64,000 bases of DNA from Acanthosepion esculentum (GCA_964036315.1 OZ038479.1:61113893-61177892); one strand, 5' to 3'. Numbered from the stretch's first letter, positions 12,011 to 23,690 are shown. Notes: generated by a model not told the origin, from the letters alone. Translations and numbers: made by a program.

Positions 12011-13460
12011 CTTCGATTTTGTACATTTTCTAGATTTGATATGTCTCCTCTAATATGTAATTTTATAAGTGATCTTGTGTGTGATGTTAGATTTTTGCAT
12101 TGAATGACTGAAAAGACTTTTGGTATTTAAGAAATATCATAATGCACATATGGTTTATGTTTTGTCCATTATTGTTATATTTCATCATGCCTTCCATAAT
12201 TTTGAATGGACTGATTTAATCTTGCAAGAGGGTAGCAATAAAATTCCTCTCCTCTTATTCTGTGTTAATATAAAAATCAGAATTCTCCTGTCTGTATTGC
12301 ATGAAAAGTCTTTAGTTTATATATGCAACAATTGCAAATTGTTAACTTGCAGAGATCATCACAATAGCCATTTTAAACTTTTATCATGAGATATTGTGGT
12401 TTTTATGTCAGGTGATTTTAAGTCCTTCTGTCTATTAGAAAATATCTAACTACTCTGTTTAAAGATTGAGGTAGTGCATTTATTCATTATTAATGTTATC
12501 CAATAAAAATGCAAAGACCAACATAAACAGCTTTGTGCATAAATGCAATTATCACCATTTCTATTAGATTTATTATCAATCTGTATTCTCATTCCTTGAT
12601 TTACCTCCTTTCAGGTCACACATTTTTAAAGTGACAAAATCATGGATGATGTCTGAATTCAGATAAAAAGCAAAAGTTTTGAACACTGATTTTCAAGGTA
12701 GACAGGCCTTGCTTCCTTGGAGGCAACAATTTTCCAATTCTGTATTCCTACAATTGGCACTGTGTCAGACTTAAGCTAAACTTAGTAAATAATATATTCA
12801 GTCACACACAAAAACACAAAAATTTTTTAATAAAAAATGTCTAATGTGGCCAAAAATTGATTTGAACATAATAAATACTTTGGATATTCTATATCTATGC
12901 AGAAATAAATTTTTTCTATGCACAAATTTACTGAGAAATTTGACAAAAAGTTACAATGCAAAAGTTTTAGACGCACCTCAATAAATTTCTTTAAAAAACC
13001 CTTAAAATTTTCATATCCAATGATTTTGTGTGTGACTGTATAATGATTGTCCTGTGATTGTTAGTTTCTTTTTATGCCAACCAAATGGCAGGGCCCTGGA
13101 GGCTGAAATTTAGTCTATAAGGGTAAAGAAGAGAGGTGCATTTGAGTTCGCTACAGGTCAGTTTATGGTTAAAACTGGCATTTCTGGATGAACTGCCCAA
13201 ATGGTCATCTTTTTATATTACACAGCATAAACCAGAACTGTCCTAATTTATATATAACAAAAATCACGGAAAGTGCCAGTGGCCAAGCAGCATATAAAGA
13301 GCATAAAATGAGCTGAGTTCAAACTCTGAGATAATTTGAATGGTATGCTAAAATTTGTTGATCAGGGTATTTCTGGCAGTTATTTTTTTTTTTTAGGTAA
13401 GCATTTTTTGTAATTACAATGCTCAATATTGAAGGATGGAGCATTAATAATAATTAATAC
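12011..13460. other. Non-coding, possible old transposon debris
   Basis: GCAAAAGTTTTAGACGCACC at about 12958 resembles a Tc1-type terminal repeat, and 13080-13360 is slightly GC-richer, but no transposase frame or matching second end was found. Confidence 0.4.
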
Positions 13461-13594
13461 AATGATTACTTACCTCTACTCAGTTTTGTAGATTCTGAAA
13501 TCCATTCATTAGAAGACAAAAAGAAAAGTATTTTTGTCTTTTGATAAGTAGATTTCAGAATCTATAAAAATCTGAGTAGAGATAAGTGACCATT
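13461..13594. repeat. Long hairpin, about 62-bp arms
   Basis: The arm 13461-13522 (TTACCTCTACTCAG, then TAGATTCTGAAATC, to AGAAGACAAAAA) pairs with 13531-13594 at close to 85% across an 8-base loop GAAAAGTA. It looks like a foldback (MITE-like) element or a small-RNA precursor. It lies just upstream of the SINE pair. Confidence 0.85.
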
Positions 13595-13807
13595 ATGTGT
13601 CTGTGTGTATATTTAATCAGCAGCTTTTCTTTAATGTAAGCTCAATGACAAAGAATATTTAAAAATGATTTCTTAAATAACTAGAAAAATGGTCAAAAAC
13701 ACTCTCTTTTGAACACTATTTACATTCTTTGGATTTGTATACATGTTTACTTTACATAAACAAGAAAGGTTAAAAAAAACATGCTTTTTTCTGCCATGTT
13801 TAATCAT

Positions 13808-14040
13808 TTGCTCTATCAATGCAGTTTCTATGGTCAAATTGGTAAAGGCATGTTTTAGCTATAGAAGTGGTTGTGCTGTTTTAAAAAGGGGATACAGGCT
13901 TGATTCCTGTTGAGGCACAATCTTTCTTTAGTAGGACTTCTCAGTGCAAGCCAGTTGTTATTTAACAATTTAAAAAAATTAACGATAGCAACTCAAATAT
14001 ATGATCTCATCAACAATAACATTTATATTAATAACAAATA
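13808..14040 (+). repeat. tRNA-derived SINE, copy 1
   Basis: The head resembles a tRNA: box A-like TGGTCAAATTGGTAAAGGC at 13831 and box B-like GGCTTGATTCC at 13897. The tail ends with AGCAACTCAAATA and a TAATAACAAA stretch. A second copy with the same head and tail follows 120 bases later at 14163. Confidence 0.75.
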
Positions 14041-14162
14041 ATGTTGGAGAAAAATTCATTAAAAAATTACTGTTAAAAAATGTTGATACAAAACTGAAGC
14101 TAGTAGATATAGATTTGTAGAAGTTTCAAAGTCAAATGTACATTGCTTACATTCCTTACATC

Positions 14163-14385
14163 TTGCTCTATCAATGCAACCTCCATCACCAAATTGGTAA
14201 AGATACATCTTGGCTATAAAAGTGTTTTCCCTGATGGAAAAGTGGATACAGGTTTGATTCCTGTCAGAATCTTTAGTAGGAATTCTCAATCTAGGTCGGT
14301 TGTTTAAGAAAATTAAAACAGGGGTAGCAACTCAAATACGAGTACCCACTGAAAATAATGTTTATAGTAATAAAAAAACAAACTT
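14163..14385 (+). repeat. tRNA-derived SINE, copy 2
   Basis: It starts TTGCTCTATCAATGCA like copy 1. Box A is ACCAAATTGGTAAAGATAC and box B is GGTTTGATTCC. It ends with GCAACTCAAATAC and TAGTAATAAAAAA. It is about 80% similar to copy 1 in the same orientation. An open frame on the other strand here is a shadow. Confidence 0.75.
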
Positions 14386-15144
14386 ATGTTTATGTTAGAA
14401 ATTTTAGAATTTTTAAATTACACCATAAGATGACTTTTTCATTGTCATTTTGATATTGATGCTAATACATTTAACTTTGGCCATAAGTTAAATGTATACA
14501 CCATATCAAATATGCATTAACATGTAACATTCTATAATTGGAAAATTGATTGCAAGTAAAAAATCTTCTTTCAAAGTAATTGTGGCACGTAGGATAAAGC
14601 ATTATATCTCTTGAAATTTAAATCTTATACTCTTTTAATTATAAAAACTGATACAAATAATATTTGTGAATAACCAAGACAGAACCATTAGGGTAATTGA
14701 TAAACATAGCTTATTTTAATAACAGTATAAATATAGATGATTTAAGCTTAAACCTAAAACCGTGTATCTAACCTTAATTATTCCATGAACATTTATTCAC
14801 TTCTAAAATCTCTAGTTGAAAGAGGTTTATTTTTACTAACTCTTCTAATGTTAACTGTTTTTTTTTTCAACTGTTTTCTTTTTCCCTCACTTATATTTAT
14901 TTTTATATTTTACTTTTTACTTGTTATTTGAACACTTGAAATATCTGGCATTCTGAATTTGTACACAATGTCAGATTTTATTATATAACTGAATGTTGAC
15001 TATAAAATTCGATTCAACCAACTGATGTAAAATTTTAAAGGTATATTTATATCAGCAAGATATTATGGAGAAATCTAGTTTATAATATTTATCCATTTTA
15101 AAAATATTGATAATTGTTTTGTTTTTTTTACAAGTAAACTAGGC

Positions 15145-15613
15145 ACATTATTTACATTATTCGGACTATTGTCCTAATCTTTGTCGCCATGTTTATCACA
15201 ACGTTTTGGCCGTTGTATGCTTCGGCCTTCTTCAGGTGGTTGGAATGTCGAACTAAACCCTTTATTTCGCTCACTGGGGTAGACTGTTCTAGTTCCACGT
15301 GCCATGTTATCAGTTATCTCCTGTTAATTTCCTTCTGAAAGTTCTCCACTGCCTTGACCGAGTATTGAACTCACACTCTTTGGGTCCTATCACTGGATCT
15401 AACCAACACCTTTATCTACTGTGCCATATGTCCTTGAGGAAATCTGTGTATGAATTTCTGGGTATTATGTCTTCAGCCTCCATTTTTACCAGTGCTCATA
15501 TTGCAATTTTTTTGCTGTTATCATTACATATTTTTACCAGAGCTCATATTGCAACTTTGTTGTTATTATCGCTTTTCTCTGGCACTCCTTATTACTCTTC
15601 CCCATATTGTATT
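15145..15613. repeat. Left arm of the Penelope palindrome
   Basis: It starts ACATTATTTACATTATTCGG and ends CCCATATTGTATT. It aligns base for base with the reverse complement of 15952-16436, apart from small gaps, including the segment TTACCAGAGCTCATATTGCA, which is itself present twice as near-copies within each arm. Confidence 0.9.
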
Positions 15614-15649
15614 AATGTATTTATTGTAAGACCCCCCCCCCCCATAGAG

Positions 15650-15936
15650 GAGAACATGACTAAAGACTGTGTACACGCTATCCCGTGCAGCTGCGGAAAG
15701 AAATATAAAGGAGAGACAGGCTGCCCCCATAAGGTGAGGCTTCAAGAACACCAGAAAGCTGTAACACAAGGGGAAGTGGAAAAATCAGGCGTGGATGACC
15801 ACATATGGAGAGAGAAGGAAGATCACTGCCCTCTGTGTGATCACAGGTTGAGATCATAGACAAGGAACAACATTGGAAAATTTGTAAACTTAAGGAATCA
15901 GCACATATGCTAGGACACAAAAATCTCCTGAGCTGA
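15650..15936 (+). pseudogene. GIY-YIG endonuclease C-terminus of a Penelope-like element
   Basis: The frame reads EENMTKDCVHAIPCSCGKKY, KGETGCPHKVRLQEHQKAV and then EKSGVDDHIWREKEDHC. This matches the Penelope-type nuclease pattern (Y-x-IPCxCGKxYIGETGR...RLxEHxxA). The YIG element is changed to YKG and the GETG Arg is replaced by Cys. A frameshift near 15840 is followed by EIIDKEQHWKICKLKESAH, the conserved helix with the catalytic Glu, ending at a TGA at 15934. The shift and missing upstream domains make it non-functional. Confidence 0.8.
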
Positions 15937-15951
15937 CCAAGCATAGAAATG

Positions 15952-16436
15952 AATACAATATGGGGACCAGTAATAAGGAGTGCCAGAGGAAAGTGATAAT
16001 AACAACAAAGTTGCAATATGAGCTCTGGTAAAAACACGAAATGATAACAGCAAAAAAATTGCAATATGAGCACTGGTAAAAATGGTTGATGAAGACATTA
16101 GGTTTATAATACCTAGAAATTTATACACAGATGTCCTCAAGGACACATGGATAAAGGCGTTGGTTAGAGCCAGTGACAGGACCCAAAGAGTATGAGTTCA
16201 GTACCTGGTTAAGGCTGTGGAGAACTTTCAGAGGGAAATTAACAGGAGATAACTGATAACTGACATCCATTAAACATGGCACATGGAACTAGAACAGTCT
16301 ACCCCAGTGAGCGAAATAAAGGGCTTAGTTCAACATTCCAACCACCTGAAGAAAGCTGGAGCGTACAACGGCCGAAACGTTGTGATAAACATGGCGACAA
16401 AGATGAGGACAATAGTCCGAATAATGTAAATAATGT
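15952..16436. repeat. Right arm of the Penelope palindrome
   Basis: Inverted copy of 15145-15613. It contains CTGAAGA at 16346 and GGCCGAAAC at 16370-16378, the better preserved of the two ribozyme-like cores. It ends close to CCTCATCTCAGAAATATAGA, a tail shared with the 3.6-kb fragment. Confidence 0.9.
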
Positions 16437-17689
16437 ACATAATACCTCATCTCAGAAATATAGACAGACATGCAAACTAAGCACAATATTTTTTTATTTA
16501 TAAATAAATGCAAAACATATAAGCCATAGAAACAGATATTTGATTAACATAATTTATTCAGGTATATGGGATATTATTTTGTTATTTTACATGTTAACAT
16601 GGTCTTGACATTCTATAACATTCATTCAACCATTCATTTTGTTCACTTCCATTGTTTTAATTTTAACTTGCAGCATTTTCTATTGCTTCCCAATTATTTT
16701 CTTTGCTTGAATATTGGTTTTCATTCTTATATACATCTCTTTTAATGATGGAGCTTAAATTTTCTGTTGGAGTAATATATTTAAAGGCTGAGGGATATTC
16801 CATTAAATTGGTATCTTTGAAGCATTTTTGGCAAGACAATAGTGAAGGACGTTGTCTTGCATGAAAATACTCTTTAACTTAACTCTCTTTGATTATGGGT
16901 CTCAAAAAAGAAAGAACATAACTTGTCCAAGAACTTAAAATAATTAATTCCATATATCTTAACATCATCTCTAACATTGAAAGAATTTTACAAACACAAC
17001 ACTAATTCAGAACATTACTCTACCTTCACACTATTGTCATCTAAGTTGTGTTGCTAGGTCAGTCATTCAATATAGCTCCACATTCATTACTAAAAATTAT
17101 TGTAATTAAGTTTTCATGGATTAATTTGACCAACTGATATTTATTTAAAGGTGTCAGTTTGGTTGTTTTCATGTCCTTAGCTAATGTTCTTAATAGCCTG
17201 TATCTTTTATCTATTTATATTCATAGCATCAACTTCTTCATATACTTTCTTACAGGTCAGTTCACTTTCCTGCTTATTACCTTATAACTTTTTTCAAGTC
17301 TTTTTTTATGACATCCTTAAAGACATTTTTTTCTTCCCAATACAATAATTTCAATTTCTTTTTTAATTTCTTTGATCTCTTTTCAGCTTTCTTGCATTCT
17401 CCAATATTGTGTTACACATCTGCTGTAGCATACCTATGGACAATAATGGGTATATAATGGGATTCACTTGACTCACTTCTAGCAGTTGACTGCTGGCAAA
17501 TCTTATATGTCTTGTTCTTGTCTTAAGTATTATCGTTCATTACCAACCTTTGTTTGGTTATTGCATACAGTAACCTTCCCTAGATTACAACATCATTTTA
17601 AAACTTTACAGTATTGTGTTTCTCTCTTCACTTGCATAATAAAATCTTACACCAGCAAATGAGTTATTACAAATATTTCTCTCATGTAT
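16437..17689. other. Non-coding
   Basis: Nothing recognised beyond the Penelope-type tail just after the palindrome. Some of 16600-17650 could be decayed LINE sequence upstream of the 17.7-kb fragment, but no motif supports it. Confidence 0.5.
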
Positions 17690-18320
17690 CTGATCCAGTG
17701 CTAAAGAGGCTGGAAAAATGGTTGGCTCCTTGTACCACTTCAAAAAAGCACCTGACTACTTCTACCATGCTTTAACAAGAGTCAGATTAGACCAAAAATT
17801 GAGTATTACTGCCATGTCTGGACTGGAGCTGCCAGATCCTCACTTTACAACTTTCAGTTTAAAATTATTTATGTAGTCTTGTAGGGGGATGACTTATTTT
17901 TCACTCTACAGCTGCTTTTCTCACAGACACAATGTTGCAAGCTTATACTGTCACTATTTCTATGGTAAATGTCCAGATGAGTTCTACTCTTTAGTTCCAC
18001 TAGCTCAGACCTTTATAGCAAGAATCCATCATACTACATCCATGGAGTCTAATAACCCACATTTCCTCTGTATTCCATTTGTAAGAAGGAAATTCTATTT
18101 GGCTTTTTCCCAAGAACTGCTACAGTGTTGGACAAACTTCTGTGTGGATGCTTCTTTGAACACCACAATCTTAACCTCTTCAAGTCAAGGATCAATTGCT
18201 ATCTATCCTTCTCATCCTCATAATCTTCACTTTCTTCTACCTTCACCTACTTCCCCTTACATTCAGTAAAACCTCTACCTTGAGTGGTTCTTGAGCCTTG
18301 TATTGGGTGAATTATACTAT
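17690..18320 (+). pseudogene. 3' end of a jockey-like LINE reverse transcriptase ORF
   Basis: AKEAGKMVGSLYHFKKAPDY matches the AxxKVGSLYRAxxFLTP region after the RT palm. An interrupted RLDQKLSITAMSGLELP corresponds to the RPxMEYCxHIWGGAP region. An open frame at 17889-18269 gives SHRHNVASLYCHYFYGKCP, DEFYSLVPLAQTF and RKFYLAFSQELLQCW, the HRRDVASLxLFYRYxxGxC tail. It ends near WFLSLVLGEL at about 18310, as such ORFs do. A related, longer fossil lies at 29.0-31.4 kb. Confidence 0.72.
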
Positions 18321-18324
18321 GAAT

Positions 18325-18465
18325 AAAGTATAGTATAAGCTGAAATTTACATGGTATATTTATATAAACATATCTTGAAAAATGTACCAACATTGTTTGG
18401 TTAATACCAATTTTATTGGGTAAATATTGACTTGCATAACAAAATCTGATAGTAAAGTTTAATTT
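18325..18465. repeat. Dispersed repeat, copy 1 (pairs with 25.0 kb)
   Basis: TATAAGCTGAAATTTACATG, an interrupted CTTGAAAAATGT and TAATACCAATTTTA align with 24970-25060. It directly follows the LINE end at 17.7-18.3 kb. Confidence 0.5.
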
Positions 18466-19282
18466 CTGTATTGTATCTTACATTTAAAAATTGTAAATGA
18501 AATTTCATATTAAGAATATTTTTATTATGTATTGAAGAGAAATATTTAGAAAAATTATTATAGAAATAATATTTCCTCAATGTTTCATCTATTATTTGTT
18601 ATACATAATCAGAAATAACTGAATATTATTAATTTTACCTAAAAATATACTACAGGCATTTGTGCAATTATTGTTTGCACAAAAAATGTAATCTTGTTTG
18701 TCATTTTGTATTTTTCTGCTTGTCTATTATTGCCTTACTACAAAGTTATATATTTATCATCTATATATTTACAACAGCACTTCTGTATGCACAAACACTC
18801 CTGTGTATTCAAAATCACATTATGTACTAGCAAATTTGTGTTTGAAAAAGAAAATTTAACTGTATCTTCCATTTATTTTGTGGAGTTCATTAAACTGTAA
18901 CCTTTGAACTCGAGAACCACATGACTGCTGACAAATTGACAATAAATGAATTCCTGTTAAAAGGTATAATACTTTTCACCTTTTGACCTCCTAACACATC
19001 CATCTACTTAGTCATAGTGACAATGTTTTTTTTTTAATATTTTTTTAATTAAATCTCAATAGCTAATCATAAATTTCTCATGTGAAATAGCCTTCCAAGA
19101 ATTTTCCAGCTTGTTAAAATATTCGCTCTTGAAACTTGAAACAGTATTTAAAATCTAAATTATGCTGTGTAATCAGAAAATTTATATAAATTGTATTTTG
19201 TAAATTCATTTAATGAATTCTATTTAAATGGTTTGATCTCTTATATTTTGTAATGACCTTTTATGTTTTATTTCTCCAACAG

Positions 19283-19362
19283 GATTGCTTCAACGATGTA
19301 CATGTGTTGATGGGATTGTGAAGAAAATGACTCAGAGTGGGAAGGAAGCTCCAATCTCTTAG
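19283..19362 (+). CDS. Candidate terminal exon of an unassigned gene
   Basis: The acceptor TTTCTCCAACAG is followed by an open frame entering in phase (two bases finish a codon): LLQRCTCVDGIVKKMTQ, then SGKEAPIS and TAG. A polyadenylation signal follows 96 bases later. The frame starting at the first base also gives a short end, DCFNDVHVLMGL. The rest of the gene would lie upstream, but no other exon was recognised. The family is unknown. Confidence 0.4.
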
Positions 19363-19458
19363 TTTTGCAATGTTCGCTTTTGAAATCTTTCACTGTTAAG
19401 TAATAATAATTAAGAAATCTTTGTAAGAGATGTTATTCTTGAAAATTAAGTGAAATAT

Positions 19459-19464
19459 AATAAA
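19459..19464 (+). promoter_or_regulatory. Polyadenylation signal after the 19.3-kb exon
   Basis: AATAAA in ATATAATAAAGTT, about 100 bases after the candidate stop codon. The spacing suits a short 3' UTR. Confidence 0.45.
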
Positions 19465-19539
19465 GTTATAGGTCATATATTTCAACAGCAGTAAGACATA
19501 CATGACTAATAATAAATAACAATTTAAAAAAAGTCATAT

Positions 19540-19733
19540 TAGAATAAAAATACTATGTGAAATATACAAAAGCTGAAGTGTTAAATGCCTATAAATACCA
19601 TTATTATGATAGTAGCCAGTTTTCTAGGATAAATGTACTGAATTGTATCGTACTTTAAAGTACATCTAGCACTTGTTACATAAAATACTCTTGCAGACCA
19701 ATGTCGTAACACAATTTTGGTAATGACATTGTA
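19540..19733. repeat. Dispersed repeat, copy B
   Basis: Second copy of the 10.2-kb repeat, starting about 80 bases past the polyadenylation signal at 19459. Confidence 0.75.
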
Positions 19734-21361
19734 AATGAAATTTAATGCAAACTGTTCATAGTTATACTATCTACAATGTGAATTTTTATATTTTCTTTAT
19801 AAGTTCTACATACCTATTATATTCTTATTCAGGATGGTTATCAACATCATTTACCTTGCATGATTTCCTCTTGCTTGATGCATTTATTAACATTTGTCCA
19901 GCTTTAAGTCTCATTAAATTTTCTCTATAATCTCAAAATAAGATTGTTTGTGAATTGACTGATCAAAAGGATGAAAAGAGAAGTATAGGGTAATGACAGT
20001 GGAAGTGTTCTATTTCTTTCTCTGCCTTTCTCTTAATCATTTTTCCTTCAACAAAATGGAAAATGACTTCTTTATATCTTTTGAAAGATTTAAAAAATAT
20101 AGCTTGTTAATATAAAAAAACAATAACCCATTCATTTTTATACAAAAAATAAATTGCCTCTAGTTGTTTTTAGATTTTGGACATATAATTACTCATTATG
20201 ATTATGTCTGGACAAAACAGTGCATAGGTTTGATAAATATCTCAGCATCATCAACTTCAAAAACAATGTCATAACAAAAGGTGGTTAATGACAGTTTAAA
20301 TAACAAAACAGGTTTTATGTTTTGTTACTGGTTGTTGCATAACAGCAGCATGGGAAATAGAATCAGCAGGCCAAGTTCAAATTATGGCTGAAGCTGTTGT
20401 GTTTATCTCATAGTAATGCTCTTGTGAGAGACATAAATGAATCTTTTCTCCCTTCCAGTTATGAGTAAAATACTAGAGTAGACTGTCTTCTTTAGGATTG
20501 GTAAGGCAATAAGTTATGGAGAAGATATTGGGAAACCATTCCATTATCTCTCCTAAGAATTAGGATTATCATGTCTCAGTTTCTGGAGTCACTCTTGGTG
20601 ACAGAAGCTATTAGTATTACTTTTTGTGTGTCAATCTTGAAGCTTAAAGGGTATTGGGTCATGGACAGTTTTATTATATAAGAAAACTAAACCTATAATA
20701 ATAATTGAAAACTGTCCTGGTTTGAAGCTTTTAAATTATGGTAATGCTATTAAGAATAATCATAACAGTTTGCAGATGTTAAAGAAAAGGAAACTTGGAG
20801 ATACATGATTACTTATATCTTGAAGGAATATGGATTTTCATTTTTTTAAACTGGTTATTGCACTAGTTTGTACTCTTTCAGCTTTTATTATTTTCTAATT
20901 AATATAAGAGTGTAATATGTATGTCATGAATGAGACTTGTTGTTGTTGTATTAGTTTGTATGTGTTAAAATTAATTAAATATGTGATTGTAGCTGTTAGA
21001 AAGCAGGTGTATTAAGTCAAATGGAGATTTTGAAAGTATAATTTTCTTATTTTTTGTTGTTCTTATCTTTTTTTTTAGAAATTGGGAATTAGAAGACTCT
21101 GATTTTTATGTTGTTTTTGATGTTACTTTATTTAAAAGGATTCACTTTTACCAATTCAAATAACAGCAAGTCATTTCAGCAAATATATATATATATATAT
21201 ATTATGCTTTTACATTTCTTATTTCAGCAAATATATTATAAAGTAATCAATAACTAGCAAGAAATTGGGGTGCATTTTGTTAATAATTCTATGTTTATTT
21301 GTATGATAATGTGAATGTTTTAATTGCCTGTTTTGATTTTATTTTCATCTCAACATTTCAG
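19734..21361. other. Upstream region or 5' intron of the 21.4-kb gene
   Basis: The acceptor at 21360-21361 implies at least one upstream, probably untranslated, exon. I could not place it. A short TA run lies at 21185-21202. The part 20190-20640 has more balanced composition and may be an old repeat. Confidence 0.4.
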
Positions 21362-21409
21362 CTGTCTTTCGTAGAGGGAAACACCATTGCCCATATTTTC
21401 AACTTAAAA

Positions 21410-22762
21410 ATGACGCAAAGAACAATTTTCACATCTACTCCTCGTAAGCGAACATATTTATGGGATACAGGACAAACTATTCTGCAAACACAAAAGAGTC
21501 AAGCTAAAACCCTTTCAGATGTAAACACTGCTGCTTCTCGTGTCTACAGAGTTGTCCTGTGGGAATCCCAAGACATTAGCAGTAGCTCCAAGAAAAACAA
21601 GAGAAGTGGGTCAACATCAAAGAAAAAACAAAAAGAAAATAAATTTTTCAATGGTTCAAATTCAGATAAAAATAATTCTTTGAAGTTCTCTCATTCTGGA
21701 GTGTGCCTCAACGATAAAAAAGAACCAGGTGATAATCTTGTTGATCAGAAAGAAAATGAAGAAGAAAAATTACAAAATGAAACTCAGTATGGAAAAAGAG
21801 CAAAATATAAGTTTCAGGTCAATAAAGAGATACAAAGATTGTTTTCCAAAAAGTTTAGTGATAAAAGAAAAAATCCAAACCACCTTAAGAAAATGAACAC
21901 TTTGGAATTCTCCAGCCAAGAAAATGATTCAAAGAAAACCTGCTCTGTTGCTAGTCAAGATCAGACAAACAACAAAGCTGATAAAAGTGAACATTCTGAT
22001 CAAAACAAGCCCCAAATTTATCCTCAAAAGATATCAGCAGTACTGAACAGTTGTAATGATTATTGCAACAAAAAACTTGGAAAAATAAGTGTCAAGAGTA
22101 ACCATAACAATGAAGTGAGGAAGTGTGATCCAAATGGCAAATGTATAAGGAGAGATACACAAATGAATGATAAGAATAAATGGGAGGATGAGATATTTTT
22201 CAAGTCAAGTGGACACCTTATTGATAACAGTAATGGACGTTTAGAGAACAAAAACAATATTGGTTACTTAGGTAACAATAATGATTGCAGCAGTCAGAAT
22301 GAAGCAAATATGTTTGATATTTGGAGTTTGTCTCGAGATATTGGTCACGAGAATGATCATCACTTTGATAACTGGGATTCAATTACTGGCCAAACTAGTT
22401 CCCAACAATTAAAAAAAAAGGGGTTCAATGAAAAAGTGAACATTACCAAAACAGTAGACATCAAGAAAAAGGATTATTCAAATTTTTCAAAAAACAAAGA
22501 CCTTAAAATAAATGATGCCTTGGTTGAAAATTCACTCTCTGAAAATAAATGTCATTTTCAGACAAAGCATTCCAGATCAGTCAAAGCTATGGCTCCATGT
22601 GTCGGAACCCCACAGATTGCTCAGAATTCCAAAAAGTTTCAAAGTTCTAATGTCCATTCATCTAAAGTCTATGAATTTCCAAACTCTCCAAATACTGGCA
22701 TAATACAGCCAAGTACCAAAGGGAAAAAGAGAAGTTTACAGATGAAAAAAAATCTTAAAAAT
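21410..22762 (+). CDS. Large exon of an unassigned Lys/Asn/Ser-rich protein
   Basis: This exon encodes about 451 residues without a stop, far beyond chance in 70% AT DNA. A good acceptor (pyrimidine tract then CATTTCAG) ends at 21361, and the first ATG after it is at 21410, giving MTQRTIFTSTPRKRTYLWD. The open frame extends upstream to 21299, but that part reads through the acceptor and is probably intron. The protein has no membrane segment. It is hydrophilic, with basic patches (SSKKNKRSGSTSKKKQKEN near residue 65) suggesting nuclear location, and short conserved-looking aromatic motifs (MFDIWSLSRD, HHFDNWDSI) about two-thirds along that could be partner-binding peptides. The donor chosen is AAT|GTAAAA at 22762; without splicing the frame ends at 22807. 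I do not recognise the family. It could be a DNA-repair, centrosome or meiosis scaffold, but that is only a guess from composition. Confidence 0.72.
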
Positions 22763-23159
22763 GTAAAATATATTGCTTATTTTTATATAAATATATACCA
22801 AATATAAGAACGTAAATATATTTAGTAGCAAATGAACATTAACTTCACATGAAAATTCAAACAGTAGCTACTCAAAAGATATTTTAGTAAAATACAGTTT
22901 AAGAAAAATTACTGAAATTGTTCTTTTCTTCCATTTTCTTGTTTATGGTCACATACTACATCAGAAGTTATTATGCAAATCAATATTTTCATAATAAAAT
23001 TAGTATTAACCGACTGATGATAGTAAAATTACTTTTACAAATATTTTTATGACAAATATACCATGTGAAATTCAACTTATAATATTTGTTTTTATTACAA
23101 ATATTTACAATACAATATTTGATGGTGTGAAATTTATTATGCAGCTATATATATATATA

Positions 23160-23690
23160 TATATTTTATTGTTATATGTTATTTATATAGACACAAATAT
23201 TTAAGTAAATGCTCTGTTTATAATAAACAGTATTAACAACATTTACTGGCCTGAATGTCCGAGAAATTTTCATAGGAAATATGTGTCCTCCAACAGGAAT
23301 CAAACATGTATCCTACACAGAACTGTCATATAGCCTTACGTGCTGTACCAGTTTAGCTACAGAGGAGTGTTTGGTGAGCAAGGTTGATTTTACTGCTTTT
23401 AAACTGTAATTTTCCATGATTTCCCTCAAACGATCATATCTGCTCGAAGCGTATCTAAACATAAACAAATGACGTCATACACTCCGAAATGGACAAAGTC
23501 CAACAATTATTTTAATATATTTTATTGTTATATGTTATTTATATATACACAAATATTTAAATAAATGTTCTGTTTATAATAAACAGTATTAACTTATGAA
23601 AATTTCTTGGATGTTCAGGCTTGTAAATATTGTAAATACTGTTTATACAGGGCATATAAAATATATTAAAATAATTGTTAGACTTTGTCC

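Larger units (their letters stand above)
15145..16436 (+). mobile_element. Penelope-like retroelement fragment inside a large palindrome
   Basis: A left arm (15145-15613) is repeated in inverted orientation, with about 90% identity by eye, at 15952-16436. Between them, 338 bases hold the end of a Penelope-like element's GIY-YIG endonuclease. Terminal repeats in odd arrangements, including inverted partial copies, are known for Penelope-like elements. Both arms contain a CTGAAGA...AAAC motif (see findings). The reverse transcriptase domain is absent, so this is a 5'-truncated copy. The 470-base arms would fold into a long duplex if transcribed. Confidence 0.8.

Noticed and set aside
13897..13907. 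Possible functional tRNA genes at the box B-like sites
   Set aside because: Acceptor stems and cloverleaf pairing are missing at all SINE heads, so none is a working tRNA gene.
15678..16146. Minus-strand open frames over the palindrome
   Set aside because: They are antisense shadows of the Penelope GIY-YIG region and of the inverted arms.
22060..22703. Small frames inside the 21.4-kb exon
   Set aside because: They are shadow frames of the long Lys/Asn/Ser-rich coding exon.
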